The position numbers and the translations under genes were made by a program. From Ophiostoma sp. CBS 140.51 (taxonomy: Eukaryota > Ascomycota > Sordariomycetes > Ophiostomatales > Ophiostomataceae), in contig JANSLP010000071.1 of the NCBI GenBank assembly GCA_029298735.1, positions 1 to 64,000 on the forward strand: 64,000 nt of DNA, in the 5' to 3' direction. Positions 23,188 through 36,920 of the stretch are shown here, piece after piece (position 1 is the first letter of the stretch; each line of letters starts with the position of its first letter). The notes beneath the pieces were generated by a model that did no database searches, was not told the DNA's origin, and worked only from the letters and a program-made list of their open reading frames with translations.

Positions 23188-26100
23188 CTTGACGGCTCCC
23201 CGCAACTACGTGCACGAGGAAAACCGGCGGACGCAACGGCCCTGGAAGGCGGTGCTCGTAAAGAGGAGGTAGGCACTCGGCGGTTGAGAGATCGTCGTTT
23301 GCATCGTCATGACATTGCGGGATTCGTAATCGAGGAGGAGATGAGATGAGGAGGGTCGATTCGTTAAAAGTTGAAAAGCGATCGTGTATTCGTATCGTCT
23401 AGTCGTCGGGTCGTTTCTTCGCGTTCTACTCCGTAAAGAAAAAAGAAGAACGCGGATGGGAAAACGAAGGGACGGGGAGAAAGAGAGAAAGGGCGAAAAA
23501 GTCCAGATGGAAAAGACGCCAATACAGATCGTCGGCCACTCGCGTGTGTTTTTCTGTTTTCTCTAGTTTCTCGTCCCCAGTTTCCAAGACCAGCCCGGGA
23601 CTAACTGGTTTGCAAGGTCGACTTTTTGGCCGAAAGTTAGTGGGAAGCTACCACCATCGACACGCGAAACGAGAGACAGAGATAGGACAGAAGAGGAGGA
23701 GAGAGAAGACGGGATAGTAAAAAAGACGGGGGAGTGAAGGGAAAAGAGAAACGTAGAAACAGAAACGCAGGAAAGCAGGAAGGGAGGAAAAAACTGGGAT
23801 GCTGAGGGACGGACGGGACGAGACTGGCAGCGACTGTGGACTGTGGACTGGGCCAGAAACGAGAAACGCGCCTGTCTCTTTTGGGGGATGGGGAGACTGC
23901 AAGACTGGTGAGGGATTGACACGAGACCGAGTACCATGCCAGTGTTGCTAGCATTTCCAGAGAGAGATAGAGAGAGGCCGTCCGTGGATGGAATTGGGAT
24001 TGGGGGTTTGTGCTTACAGCTAGTGGGTTTTGGCTGGTTTTGGCTGCTCCGTAGCAATGCCGACAGGCCTCGCAATGACCACCGTGCTGCAGCAATCTCC
24101 TTCTTAGAAGAAAGAAGAAAAGAAAAGAAAAGAGACGCAACGCGTGGAGAGTGCAGACAAACAGACAGACACTGCGGGCAGCCCTGGTCCTTCCTGGGAC
24201 GGGGTATGGAGTATGTAGTTTCGGCAACGCGCTGGCGTGTCTATAGGGCCAGCAATTGGAGCAATTGGGCAAGGGCAAGACCGCGATATCTGCTTCGGTG
24301 GGCGCGATGGGCTTGGGATTTTTGGTGCCGTTTGGTGTTTTTGGTGTCTATTTGGTGTCGTTTGGGTGGACGGTGGACCAGGGTGGGTTAGAGAGATGGC
24401 GAAAGGGGGGCGTGTGTGTGAGTGGACATGGCAGGAGCCAGGGTGTGGGCGGGAGGAGGGTGTCTGGTTGTCGAAGGTGTGTGAGAAAACGGAGATGGCG
24501 AAAAGACTGGCGGGATTGTTGACATTAAATTGGCATTTAGTGTCGCGCGGTGCTGCTTTGTTGCTTGCCACAAGTGCCAGTCCAGTTCGAGGTGAGGAGA
24601 GCGGATGTGAGGCGGAAGGAGCTTCTCAAGACGAGACCAAGAGAAGGAAAGAGGTCGAGAAGTGGTCGAAAACGAAGCAGCGAACAAATCAGAAAGAAAA
24701 CAACCAGCCTCAATTGACGGCTGCAGAAGACAGGAGAGCCGCTGGGGCCGTGGGGTGCCAGGCCCAAGGTAAATAATAAACGAACAAGAAATTTTAATGC
24801 TGTAGTGGAGAGGCACCCTGAGCCACGAAAGCGTGTCGAAACCGTGGGAGGGAGAGGAGAGAGTCGAATTGCGGTGGAGAGTAAAAAGGGAGAGAAAGGA
24901 GCCAAAAATGAGGACGAGAAAGTGCAACGAGGGACAGACAAGATGGGATGAGGGGGACAAACCGACGTGTGTCCTGAACAAGAAGGAGCCGCCAGGTCCT
25001 GAAAGGTGCCTCCTGTACGCTCGAGGCGTGCCTTCCTTTGCGGGCGGTCGTCGTGATGCACGAGGAAGGTGCGCTGGGACAGAACTGGACAGTACAGGCT
25101 GGACAGCGCTTTCCCATCCAGTCATCTGCAGTCTCGAATGGCAGGAGCCTGCCTTCTACGACGTAATCCTTCTTGCATGCAAGACGTTCCCCCTTTTCCA
25201 ATTATTTTCAGGCTTCGTTTAATTCTGTATTCTGCATACAGAACTGGCGGCCGCCATTATACTGTGCACTCTCCCTTGCTCCATTCCTCTCCTGTCCCTT
25301 TGTCGTGCAGCGCTTCATTTCAGACGGCAGCACAGCGGGCCCTGCCAACGACCTGCAGCCTGCAACCTGCATGCTGCAGCCTCTCTTTTATTTTCTCTTT
25401 TTATTTTCTCGCCTTTTTTTAGAGAAATTCTACGTCAACATCTACCACAGCACGCCGTGCTCTCGCGACACAACGACAGGCGGGCCTGTTGACAGAGCGC
25501 TGGTAGCGAGACTGGCCAGTGAGAAAACGAGTGCAATAGCAAACAACAGGTCAACAGAACACGCTGGTACGGCCAACGGCCAAGGCAAGACAGGGCCATT
25601 CCAGGTGCAGTCCAGTCCTTTTTGTGCATCAAGGAGCAGCGAGTGGGATCCCATTTTATTCTGCAGATCGATCTTCCGCGCGGATCGGGCAGGCCAAGCA
25701 GACAGGGCGGGTCTCAAAAGTCCTCTCCACTGTCTTGTTCCAGTGAAGGTCGAGAAGACGAACAGAAAAGCGGTTGAGCTTCATGCTTGCTGCTGCCCGT
25801 TATTACTGTCCGTTATTTCATTCTGCATGCGCCCCCCATTCCTAATTATTGTATGCACATGCACGTCGCCCCGTATCAGGTATTATCAGGGCGCGTTCAC
25901 TTTGCACTGTTTAAAGTGTTTTTCTTTTTGTTGAAATTGGCAGCAGGCTGACAGGAAAGAGTGGAAACTTCAACCACGAACAGACATGAACAGACACGAA
26001 AAAAGTATCGAGACCAAAGGCAAGCAACGATGCCAGCAAAACGAGCGCTCAGTAGTGCATACACGAGCAGTATGGTCCCGGCACCAGCCCCTGCAATCTA

Positions 26101-29100
26101 TGCCAGGCGAAGCGATGGCACCGGCTCGTGGACCTGGCCTGGCGTGAAAGCGGCACTGGCTTCACCGGCCTTGCATGGGTCTAGACACGAGCTGCCAGAA
26201 ACTCGCCACAGAGAAGAAGACATACCGTCACAGCTTCCATTGCATTGAATGCAATATACCACACGCAGACACAGACACAGACACAGACACGCGGTTCAGC
26301 AAAACATGCAGCAGAGTCATCGACGGCGAGCCGCGTTTCGAGATGAAAACATTTGTTTGTTTGTTTTAGTTGTTTTCGTCGTGCTCGCTGTTTTGGCCTG
26401 CTCTGCCTCTTACTCGTCACTTTTTTATATTCTCTGTGCTCAAGACATCAACAAACAGCCGGGCCTGGCCTGGCCTGCCTGCCGGACAAGAACGAATACA
26501 AAATTTTCACAGGCCAGCCATACCACAGTATGCATTTCGAATCCCAAAGTATCACCGCACGAAACAGGCCCTGTCGACTTGGCGAGTAAGGCTCCAATTG
26601 CAATGCCGCTGTGATAACCCTGGGAAGAGCACAGGGTGAGTCTCGCACGGTGGCCCTTTGCTGCCCGTCCATGCCTATGTTTGATTCTTGCATTTCTTTC
26701 TTCAGCAATCTATTGCCCCTGGTTTGATGCGGCTTGTCCATGCAGCAGCTCACTTTTTTATTCCGCACCAGAAAAAAGTCATATGTTTCTCGCCGCCCGG
26801 TGAGCCAGTGAGAAGGAAGCATTGCCTTTCGCTCTGATATAGAGTGCCGCGTCGGGTTATGTCCCCTTCCCAGTCATAAACCCTCTTCCTTTGGTGCGAC
26901 CTTCCCCTATTCGGCTGACGAGGCACGAGAGAGAAGGAGAAAGTGAGGCGCCTGCATGCTGTACACACGAGCCAGGAAAAATGCTGATACATAGCCGTAC
27001 CAGACATCGAAGCTCCACGGGAAACGAGAAAACCCTGCCGTCTCTGCCTTCGCGTTCTCTTTGAGGACAGGTAGTTTGTGTGGAACGGACGTCCGTCCAA
27101 GCTCTGTTCCCCGTGAGGGGTGGTTAAGCTAAAAAGTTGGGCGGCAGTTCTCCAATGTGTCAGAAAACCAAACAGGGCGGGGATGAACAAGAAGCATGAA
27201 ACGAGGCAAAAAAGGAACAGATACTTTGATTTTCACGAAACGTCTTGTTGATATGACCTCTTCTAACAATCAATACTGCAAACATAGGGCATCTTAGAAC
27301 ATGGCCAAACGATCCCGGTATACCTAGCCTTCAAGGCGGTCTCGTCTCCTGTTTGCAAAAGATACTTGCTTGCTTTGCCGATCCTATGCACCTCAGCCCG
27401 GAATTCCCTGGCGTCCCCTCGCCCATATGGAGCACTTTAATACAAATGCGGACGACGGACCACCTCGGAGTACGACCCTACGAAAGGGAAAGGATATTTT
27501 TGCAAAACAACCCCCGGAAGCAACTCTATTGTGGCTCTTTTTGCTACTCGAGTTACTGTGTTCTGACCAAGATCAACTACGTCGTATGCACCAACAACAA
27601 GCGGGTTGCTTAAAAAGGGCCCCTATTTTTTTCTTCTCAAACTGAAAATAGGCACATCTCCTCTTTTCCCCAGAATTTCTACCACCCTACTACGTTTGGT
27701 AGGGCCCTCTTTCTTGCGTTATTCGCGTCCGACCCAACCCATGGAAACGCGGTATTGCCCATGACAAAAATACACGGATAAGACTATGTGTGTACAAGTA
27801 TGCCCGGGGGGCGATACTGTTCCACGAAAAAAGAAGGGGTGCAGGGTGTCATCCGACGGCACGCCAACCTCACATCGAAAACCAGGATGTGTCGATTTTT
27901 TGTCGTCTCTGTTGACAGAGTCGGGTCCGCGTGTTGAGCATGTGGATGCCAATGAGCTCTGTGAATACAAACAGCATTCTCCCCGAGCTCTGCTCTATGC
28001 CGCCTCTTTGCCGGCCTCGACAAAAGCAACCACTTGCCACATTCAGACAAAAGAAAACAAACAAACAAAACACTGAGCTGTCCAAGGCCAGATATAGCGG
28101 CCAAGCTTACTTCACAAGCTCAGAAGGCGGCCGGTCAAAGTGGCCGCAGCACAAGGTCAACCACCAACGTGTGCAAGCCTGTTCTGCAAGCCACCCAGGG
28201 GCCTGGTTACGCAGGTCGTTGGGAGGACGAAAGAAGAAAATCGACAAGATACACCAATCCAGATCCGGTGGCTTTTTTTTTTTTTTTCAATGTGAGCTTC
28301 TTGTGGTGAGCCCGCCAAACTGTTGTTGATGTCTTGTACTGCGTAAGTTGGCTGCAGTTTTGGGTCGCTTCTCCAATTGAAGTGTCCACAAAATGGCAAG
28401 GCGCGCCAACAAACAGCCTCACGCTTTGTCTTATTGTTGGTCCTCGCTTTTGGCCTTCTTTATTTTGATAACACAAGCTCAAGCGAGCTCTAGAAAACGC
28501 CATGGAAGCCTTGTCCCCTGCACCTGTCCTATTTTCATCACACGCGCGCACACACAATCACATTGCTAAATTTCTGACGTGTTTCTATCCATTGCCAATC
28601 CTTCCGTGACACGAAATATGAGAAGAGTGGGAGGAGAGAGGATCTGAGAGGTCCTTGCCATGCAATCCCGAACCCAGCCTGGTCTCTGTCTGTACGCGCT
28701 GATTTATTATTATGTTATTTTTGCTTTTTTTCAACAGCCTCTTTCGGTATTGGCCCAGTGAACACTTACTCCAGCTACTCTCTCGTCATGCAATCACCTC
28801 TTTCTGGCTCTCACACCGCCTTTTGAACCGGCGGCATGTGTTTATCGACTGTGATTTGAGCCCGCGGCTCTCTCAGCTGCGCTGACTTTTTGACGGCCTC
28901 TTTCTTCTTCAATCTCACAGGACACGAGAAAAGAAAGTTGACATGTCCTGTTACCCAATCGCAAGGCCCATCCCGCTTTAGTGAAACAACACTGCTGCTG
29001 CTGAAGAAGCTGTTGCTGCTGCTCAACGAAACCAACGAAGCCGGGGCATGGATCCCTCTCGGTTAGGATTCCCGTCGGCAGGCTCATCGTACGGCTGTAT

Positions 29101-29478
29101 GTATCTGCACACTGCATTCACTACGGAAGCAAAGATCTTTTAGGGTCGCCGATGTTGCCTCTTGACTATTGACTCCTTCCACAGCTGAGCTGTGCACCCT
29201 TATTCCCAGCATCTTTTACCAGCATCTTTACAGATTATATCCCAACATCCAGTTACCAATCCTTAAAGGCGGCCGTATATCCGTCCTCGCAGCCCGTCCC
29301 CCGTTGCTGCACTGCCGTTGAAGGCCGAACATCGCACCAGAGTGGAGCAATCAACGGACGCCTGTTCTCTCTACGAATCCTTCCCCAATATGTCTCTATC
29401 ACGTCTCAGTGGTATTTTTTGATGCCTCGGGCGTACAAAAGAGATATATATTACACCAGATAGCGTTTTACGTTTCTT
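23188..29478. other. Gene-poor region, left half
   Basis: No open frame shows recognisable domains, GC-rich third positions or plausible splice-linked coding. Frames of 150-250 codons (for example 24388-25125 on the minus strand) fall in pyrimidine-rich stretches where stops are rare. The first ~700 bp should hold the promoter and leader of the minus-strand gene that ends at 18577. Simple repeats are a GACACA hexamer array at 26266-26290 and a 15-T run at about 28272-28286. Confidence 0.45.
26266..26290. repeat. (CAGACA)n hexanucleotide repeat
   Basis: Four tandem copies of a CAGACA hexamer lie in the gene-poor region. Confidence 0.8.
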
Positions 29479-31293
29479 GTGACGTGCTTCCAGGCTGCTT
29501 CCAGTCTCTGTTCTTTTTATATTTTCTCGCCTTTTTCTGACATAACTACAGGCAGGCTGCAGATTCTTTTGAATATGGATATTGAATCACCCTCAGGCCT
29601 GTTTCACTTCCAGTACCCAGTACGGAGTTTACGCCGAATTACACAAACCCGCCCAAGAAAATCAATTATATTGGTAAAACTTGACCACAGCATCCAACGG
29701 CACACACGGCAGCAGGGCATACCAGTAGGCTTTTTTCTGCGCGTGCACTCACTCGCTATCAAAAACGGACGGAGCATTCTACTTGTCCGAAACACGTCCG
29801 AAAAATTACAGACACGACAGAGGACGATAGCTCCATCAGAGGATAGCCGTCTTTTTTCAGCTTCTCTCGGGTACTCCAATCTCGAATATCCTTTCCGGAT
29901 TCAGATTAGTGGTCAGCAGTTGGGTATTAAACGACCACATCCCAGGCCGCTGGGAGCTGCTGGCGAGCTGGACACGACAGATACGCGGCCTGGGCCAGGC
30001 CTGCTTTTACCCTGTCTCGCCTGTGTCACTGCGTTTCTGTTGTCAAAAAGTGTCAAAACACAACGGTTCGTTCACCGAAGAGCCGGGAGCTCGACTTTTT
30101 CATGTGTGCGTTTTTTTTTCCACTGCTCTACCATGAGTGAATTTGAATTCTCTTGGCTTCAGCCTCTCTTTTCTCCTCTTCGGCATCCATGGCCTGGCCT
30201 GGCCACGAACCTGAAGCCGCTGCTGCTGAGGCTAAGATATTCCTCCACTGCTTGGACCAGGCGTCGTTGTCGTTGTTCCCTCTCCGACCGTCATCTCCTA
30301 TGCCAAATTGGCCAAACGTCCGACTTTCTCCAACAAAGACTTACAAGGGGCATGGAACAACGGCAGTGTCTTTCAGCACTGGCCCTTCAAAAGCAGCAGC
30401 TCGTAATACCAAAAACCCACGCAAGTCGTGAGCTCAGAACCTCACGGGCCCACGAGCCCACACACACACAGAGCCAACAGGAAAAAGAGACGGCGATTTT
30501 TGAAGTGCCTGTGGAGGAACACTTTCCAGTGCGCAAGATCAGGCCATTTTTACTCGAAGCGTTTGCCCTCTTCTTCTCTAGCTTTTTCGAGGTTTGGCGC
30601 CTGTTGAAGCCCCAAGAGCCTTCAATAGCCTCCTGCAAAAGCCAACGAGCAGGGGACCAGGGGCCACAAAAAAGATCTTCTTGGCGTGTGTACAAAAAAT
30701 GGTCTCCTCGAAGTACGGCAGCTGAAAACCAATTGCCTTCTCCTCTACCCACAGACAACAGTCCGGTGCTTCAAGTTCACGATCTGGGCGGCACGTTTTT
30801 GCGAGTCCAGACTTTGAGCCAGCCCAAAGCTTGTGGAAAGCCACCACAAAACGGAAAAGGGCTGAAGCCCACCGGGGCGGCCGCCGGTGAGGAAATTTGC
30901 AGAAGAAAAAGAACCGCAAAAGAACAATTAACAGAAGAGCAGACCGGACTGGTGGTTGTCAACCCCTGTCAACAAATCGATACAGCTGCGCCTCTTGTGT
31001 TTGGCGCTTCGATATGTGTTTCTCTTTTGGCGGTGTGCTCTATTTCACTCTTCAATACGCCCAGATCTTCAATATTTCGTGCTTTCCCTCCACCCTTAGA
31101 CACTTTCCGTCATCTCCTCCTCATGACGTGCGTCAAACCAAGAGTCTGGTCGTGCCCTCCTTTTCTCCCTCCGCTGCAAGCCACCAGTGCATTGCACTAT
31201 CACTTTTTTTTCCTTTTTTGGCGAGTACGAATTCGTGCATACAGACGTACGAGTAAGAAACGAGAAACGAGGCATATGATTTACAGGGCATAA
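29479..31293 (+). CDS. Unexplained 604-codon open reading frame
   Basis: The frame is uninterrupted from the ATG at 29479 to the stop at 31291-31293. At typical base composition a chance frame would be expected to meet about one stop per 21 codons, so 604 codons is far beyond expectation. Yet the translation looks non-genic: rich in Arg, Ser, Leu, Phe, Pro and Cys, with no domain and no third-position GC bias of the kind seen in GCN20 or beta-tubulin. Another in-frame ATG at 30133 (MSEFEFSWLQPLF) could start a 386-codon product. A helical, hydrophobic stretch (LVFGASICVSLLAVCSISLF) lies near the C-terminus. Possibilities are a young orphan gene, a decayed gene or coincidence helped by locally low stop density. 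I do not recognise it. Confidence 0.25.
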   Translation: MTCFQAASSLCSFYIFSPFSDITTGRLQILLNMDIESPSGLFHFQYPVRSLRRITQTRPRKSIILVKLDHSIQRHTRQQGIPVGFFLRVHSLAIKNGRSILLVRNTSEKLQTRQRTIAPSEDSRLFSASLGYSNLEYPFRIQISGQQLGIKRPHPRPLGAAGELDTTDTRPGPGLLLPCLACVTAFLLSKSVKTQRFVHRRAGSSTFSCVRFFFHCSTMSEFEFSWLQPLFSPLRHPWPGLATNLKPLLLRLRYSSTAWTRRRCRCSLSDRHLLCQIGQTSDFLQQRLTRGMEQRQCLSALALQKQQLVIPKTHASRELRTSRAHEPTHTQSQQEKETAIFEVPVEEHFPVRKIRPFLLEAFALFFSSFFEVWRLLKPQEPSIASCKSQRAGDQGPQKRSSWRVYKKWSPRSTAAENQLPSPLPTDNSPVLQVHDLGGTFLRVQTLSQPKACGKPPQNGKGLKPTGAAAGEEICRRKRTAKEQLTEEQTGLVVVNPCQQIDTAAPLVFGASICVSLLAVCSISLFNTPRSSIFRAFPPPLDTFRHLLLMTCVKPRVWSCPPFLPPLQATSALHYHFFFLFWRVRIRAYRRTSKKRETRHMIYRA

Positions 31294-34200
31294 AAAAACC
31301 TGCGTACATGTCGTATTGAGCTGTAAGCATATTCAAAATGGCCACTCAAAAGACATGTGGGCAATGCAGGTCCGCCCTCATGTCGTCTCAGTCTTGGTTT
31401 TGAGCTCTTTGGCTTTTGCCCCTCGAAAAGCCCCTCTTCTCCTCTTCTCATCCTGCCTTTTGGTTACTTTGGTTCCTGCTGCTCACTTTCCCCTTATTGG
31501 CCGTCCGTTGTTTGTGAGCCTGATTTGATTTCCAGAACGGCGGATTCCCTGTTGTTGCTCGCCGAACTCACCTCATGGTTTCTCCATCTTTTTTGACACT
31601 CCCATTTTACAGGGCAAATAGCACTTAGACATGTCAGACAAAGACAAACCTCAATTTTCTCCTCTTTTACGCCCTGCAAGTCTGCAAAGTTTAGTGTTTT
31701 TACCACTGTTCACCATGGCGAAACAATTTCGAACAAGACCAGGAAAATCCTTCCGACATAACGCGTTCCTTTTTGCAATGACCATGGTTCTGGAAAAGAA
31801 CGAGAAGTGAAAAGAAGATGGACTTGGGGGACTCGAGTCCCTCAAAATCGCCGATCACTGCCCACTGGGCGGGGAAAGACTTGTTTGAAGAAGAAAGGCT
31901 CCCCTGGCTGACAGGCCCCAACGCTGCAAATCATCTCCAAAGCTAGGCCTTGTCCAGAAGGGGCGCCGAGCCCGAAAGCAAGAATCTGACCAAGAAACGT
32001 AAAGTGAGATAGCTGACAGGGATACTGAGGAGGCTGTGAAGTAAGATACTTTTAAGTCTCTTCAGCATCATGTTACACATTCACCGACTGCGGGTGACAT
32101 ACATACACATACGCAAACGCAAACGCCTTATGTGCGTAATCCTGCGTTGCGTGAGATCCAAACAGAGTCGAAAAGTCGAAAAAGCGGGCACTGCTCCTCC
32201 TCCTTCGTCTTTCAGTCCAATCCATTCCTGCGATTTGGTTGCCGCAATGGCCTAGCGAGTTGAGAGATGATGTCTTTCAGAAAATCAGGGAAAGAGGGCT
32301 GAGAAAGACAAGGCCAACATCCATCCAACTCAGTAGCCTCCTGTCGATCGGCCAAGTTGTCGAGAGCCAAACGTCGAAACGAAACAAAACGACAGCCAAT
32401 GCCCTTACAAAGTGCAGAGGTCGAAACCCTGAACTGCCCTTGAACTGTGCCGCTGGTGTTCAGACGGAGGACGGCTACTGCCCCCACTGTCGGCGAGCAG
32501 ACGATCAGAAAACACCCAATGGGCAGACGACCAAGTATTAACAGGAGATTGGGGAAAAGAGAACAAGAGCTGTGTAATAAACCTTTGCATTCGGAAGAAC
32601 AAGAGAGAATGCAAGTAATAACGGAACATTTGTCCGCGGCTGCAGTTGTCCCCTCTCTTCGGTAAGGAAAATACTGTGTCTCGTGTATGTATTTGTACTT
32701 GTATGACGAGTACATTTGATGGGGTGGAGCGGCCGCTCCGGGATGCATCCCTGAAGCGCCGCCCGCTTTTTTCTTCGGACTGGAGATACGAATATCAGCA
32801 TATCAGGATATCGAAATATCCAAGTAGCAAGAATCAAAGTCGAAAGAATCATACAATACGCCTGGCAAGATGTCGTGCCTGGTGCCTTTCCTCCCAAACT
32901 GCTGTACCTGTTCCTGTGCCTGACGGACATCTGCCTGCTCTTGCTTCCGACAGGTTGCACAAGAGAAAAAAAAGACAACAGTGAACGGATTGAACCGGGA
33001 TGTTCCCGCCGTTGGTTCCCCCGTCCGTCCGTTCCTGTTGTGTACTCCGTAACTCTTGTACTCCGATCCTGCTGAGATCCGGTGTATATCTTGGCCCTCC
33101 AGCCTTCTCTGGTTTTAGCTGTGACTTAAAGTTCTCTGATATATATTCAGCTTGAGATATATATTCCGTTTGAGTTTATTATCTGATAACCTACACATCA
33201 AAAGCACAGCAAGCTATTTGTACAAATATCTATATGGCTAGGTTGTTTTCAAAATACGAAACTTACATATTACCAGAAAGCCTCACGATGTCGGCAACCG
33301 TCACAGTCATATTAAACTTACCCGTCATGAACAGGGGAATATAAATGGGAGAATCAAAACACGGGCGGTACGAAGGCTACACGAGAAACAAAAACAAAAG
33401 AACGCATCCGATATTCTTGTCCAGCCATCTAGATATCAACCGAAGAACGGCCTTTCCGGGGCACAGCCTATGATGGCTAAATCCCAATATCAACATATGC
33501 ATATGAGAACACGAGAAGCTACAAAGAAAAACCCAGATGCAACTGGCCAGTCGCACGTTGTACCTCCACTCTGCTTAATTGCCTATTTTTGTTTTTACTT
33601 TCTCTCCCATATGCCCATGTCCGAGTTCCATCACGACAAGCACCAAGAGACGGCATGCAGCCCCCTATCCTTTTTAACTGCAACATATTCATTTTTTGTA
33701 TTTTGTATCTCCAGCCAACATCTGATCTTGTCGATGCTCGGTTGTTTTTGCCTCGCCTCATCCCTGCCCACATCGGAGAATACACAAAAAGGAAGGGATA
33801 TGGAGCCGCTGCATGCTCACGATCCGTCCACGATCCTACAATACTACAGTCCCACGGGTCGTAATATTAGTCAAAGGGAAGGCAGAGACAGTGTCCAAAA
33901 TAGCAAGTGGCCTTGGTGGCCCAGACAGAGCAAAATAGCCTGTCATTCGGAGCCGTCTTTACCTTGCACATGTTTTGAGAACAGAAATTGAGTGCACCCT
34001 GTGCCCCTATTTGATTATTGTCTCTCTTTGCCTCTCTGGCTGTGCCTCTTACGTTCTCTTCGGTCGTGTCTTGGCAGAAACAGACATACTGATTGTATGG
34101 GAAATGTTCAGCCAGGAGAACAAAAACGGTGCAAAATTACAGCCACACCAGAAAACGGCAACCATGGTTCCTAACAGAAGCAAGAGACCGTCCGTTTGTT

Positions 34201-36920
34201 TGACAGGAGTCTCTCCAGGCTCACAAGGAGAACCGCGCAAAGGCAGTCTATCCAGCTACGAAGTATGTGTATGCCTGCGAACGGACGACAACACATGTGT
34301 TTACTGGGCCTAGAACGAGCAAGGTTGTTCCGGGTGTCGCAACTGTGGAGGGAGAAAGAGGCTCAACCTCCTACGAGTACTCCTACTCTTGACCTTTACA
34401 TCCTCTCACCGGAGCAATCCCCGGTGCCCAATCGTGAGTATCGTACTCTGTACATACATCAAACATCGTACACTCATGTTGCAGGTGAGACGGGACCGAG
34501 GTGGGTTGTTTGTGGGCGTTTTAGCATCTCACTTTCTATGCTTGGCCCAACCCGGTCCTCTGGGCGCAATACATGTCGTAATTCCCTCTCCGTATGCACG
34601 CTGCACGCCGTCTGTAGTGGCGGACATGAGCTGAGATTGGGCTAGACAGTGTGAGATCTCTCATCAATTCGCCGTCAGTACTTTTGTTCTGTAATTTCCA
34701 CAGGCATGCAGAATGATACGCTCTGCCGATTTGCTGAGATTTGCTGAGATTTTGCTCGGGCAGTTTTTTGTCGGGGAGAAAGATGGAGTTGGTTGACAAT
34801 GAAAACGGAGACCTGAACCATCAGATCGCGTGCTCATGCAAGCCCATTGGTTGGAGCTGACCTTCCGAGAGTTGAAAAAGACGAAAAAACGTGTAAAAAA
34901 TCTCGAAATCGCAACGCCTCTCAATGCCTTAACAGAAAGTTTAAGTGCTATTACACCAAACGGCGCGCGCCCATTGGCTGGCCACGCGACACGCTCTCAA
35001 CGCTTTAGAACGACATACATGTTTTTTCGGGTTTCTGGCCTTTTAACCCTGCAACCCTGTTCCTTCCAGAAAAATAAAAGGAAGAAATATATGTAAAAAT
35101 ATAATTTTAGAGAGACAAGAGGGGAAAGCACGCACAGTACAAAAACTTGAAAACGAATCGCGCCTTCCCTGCACCGTTTTCTTCTTCTCCTTCTTCCTTC
35201 CTCTCTTTGTTGGCGTCGTGTCATCTCCGAACAAGAGGGAAAGAACGAATGGACAGGCAGACATGACAGGGAAGAGGCAGGTACCAGAATACACACAAAA
35301 GGAGTACAGACGATACAACGCCCGGCCAAGAACGAGGCGTCAAACAGATAAAAAGTGCAATGCCGTGCACCTGTTTATTCGTATCTCGTGTCACTCTTTT
35401 TTTCAAGTGAGAGCTTGTCTCTGTCTGTTGGGCCCCAGTTACCCCTCAACCTCCAGGGCATCAGGAACAGTTTAACCTGAGCAACACATTCACCGTCGAC
35501 GAACGACCGTTGAACCCAGTTAGATGGCCGGTCGCTGTTTCCCTCTAAAACATTTGCCCCTACTTGCTCTGCGTATCGTACGGAGGAGGCAAGAGGTCAC
35601 AAAACGGAGCCTCCACTCGATCCGAGAAAAGAAGGCAACTCCACCCACTTCAACCTCAACTCCTCTTCTCGATCTACTGAGGACGACTACTTTTGTATCT
35701 CCCCGCCCTGCATCCAATTAACAAAGACGAGTCTCCCCATCCCGGCAATGTCGTTTTTCGGTCGTTTCTTACGGCGTACTGTGCTCCAGTTTACTGTCCT
35801 TAGCCTCACCTAAAGACGCCCGAAAGTGCAGACTGCGACATGCAGCACACCTCAATCTCGAAGCAGGGGTTTCCCGTCTTTGGTGGGAGGCGATGAGAGG
35901 AGACGAGGGGATGAGAGAGGGGAAGGCGCAAAGATAAAGGAACAAAGGAACAGGCTGTGTCTACCAAGAAAAGACAGTCAAAACGCCGACTGGATCTCCT
36001 GGATCTCCTGCCTGAAGTGAACCATGGCCAATTGTCTCCTGAGCGGTTAAATGAGGCAAAGGAGGTCAAGCGGAATGATGCTCGGCCAGTCGTGCCTGCC
36101 TCACAAAACAGCTGTGAGCTGTTGCCACTTTGTCTGTCCATCGTTCTGCCACTCTGCCACTCTGCCACTCTGCCAGTCTCCTACTGACCCCTCACCTTGG
36201 AGACATTCACCAATTTAGCTGGCACATCTTCCTTCCTAGTCAGGAGACAAGAGGAGAACAAGAAAAGAAGCCGTCCCATACGCCACCTCGGATGGGGCAA
36301 GTGCAGCCCAACGTTGGACGGCCGTATGGAAGGTGCGAAGGTGTGATGGAGCAGACAAGAAAACGAGAAACGCGAAGCGAGGCAAGCTAAAAAGCAATAA
36401 ATTTGAGAAAAACAGGCAAGGCGGGAGGAGACAAGGAGAGCATGATAATAGCTCTCTCTTCTAAGATGCCAGGGTTCAGGATTTAGAGAAAAGAGGTAGT
36501 GTCCCAAGAGTAGTGAAAACGGTCAGCTTATGCAAGTTCAGCCGTTCTGTCGTAGGGGGCAATAGTAACCGTTTTTAGCGGCTTTCAGTGGTCTGTGGCG
36601 GGGTGAAGGTGCAAGAAACAGCTACAATAACGCCAGCCAAAAGCACACCAAAAACTAGGCTGACCTTCCTTATCACTATCACTATCGCGCCCACGTGCAA
36701 AAATCGAAAAACTTCACGTATCGCCAAACGACAACCAAATATACGGAATTGTCGCGAGAAGCAAATACCACCCCCTTCCGGCAGCACGACCACACCCCCG
36801 TGTGCATCCAGACCCCTGTACACCATACCGACCATTGGATCGTTCAACTCCCGTCCAAAACCCCAATTACCCGACCACACAGAACCCCCCGACTGATCGA
36901 TCAACCCCGCCATCACCATC
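31294..36920. other. Gene-poor region, right half, ending in the GCN20 promoter
   Basis: No protein-like frame is recognised. An 8-bp TCTGCCAC unit is tandemly repeated about four times at 36145-36177. The last few hundred bases should contain the GCN20 promoter. I saw no Gcn4/CPC1 site (TGACTCA or TGAGTCA) in 36500-36920. Confidence 0.45.

Noticed and set aside
24388..25125. 245-codon minus-strand frame in the gene-poor region
   Set aside because: Pyrimidine-rich strand, no coding bias, no domain, overlapping equally long frames.
29479..31293. Membrane protein call for the 604-codon frame
   Set aside because: One hydrophobic stretch near the end is not enough, and composition is non-genic, so no function was assigned.
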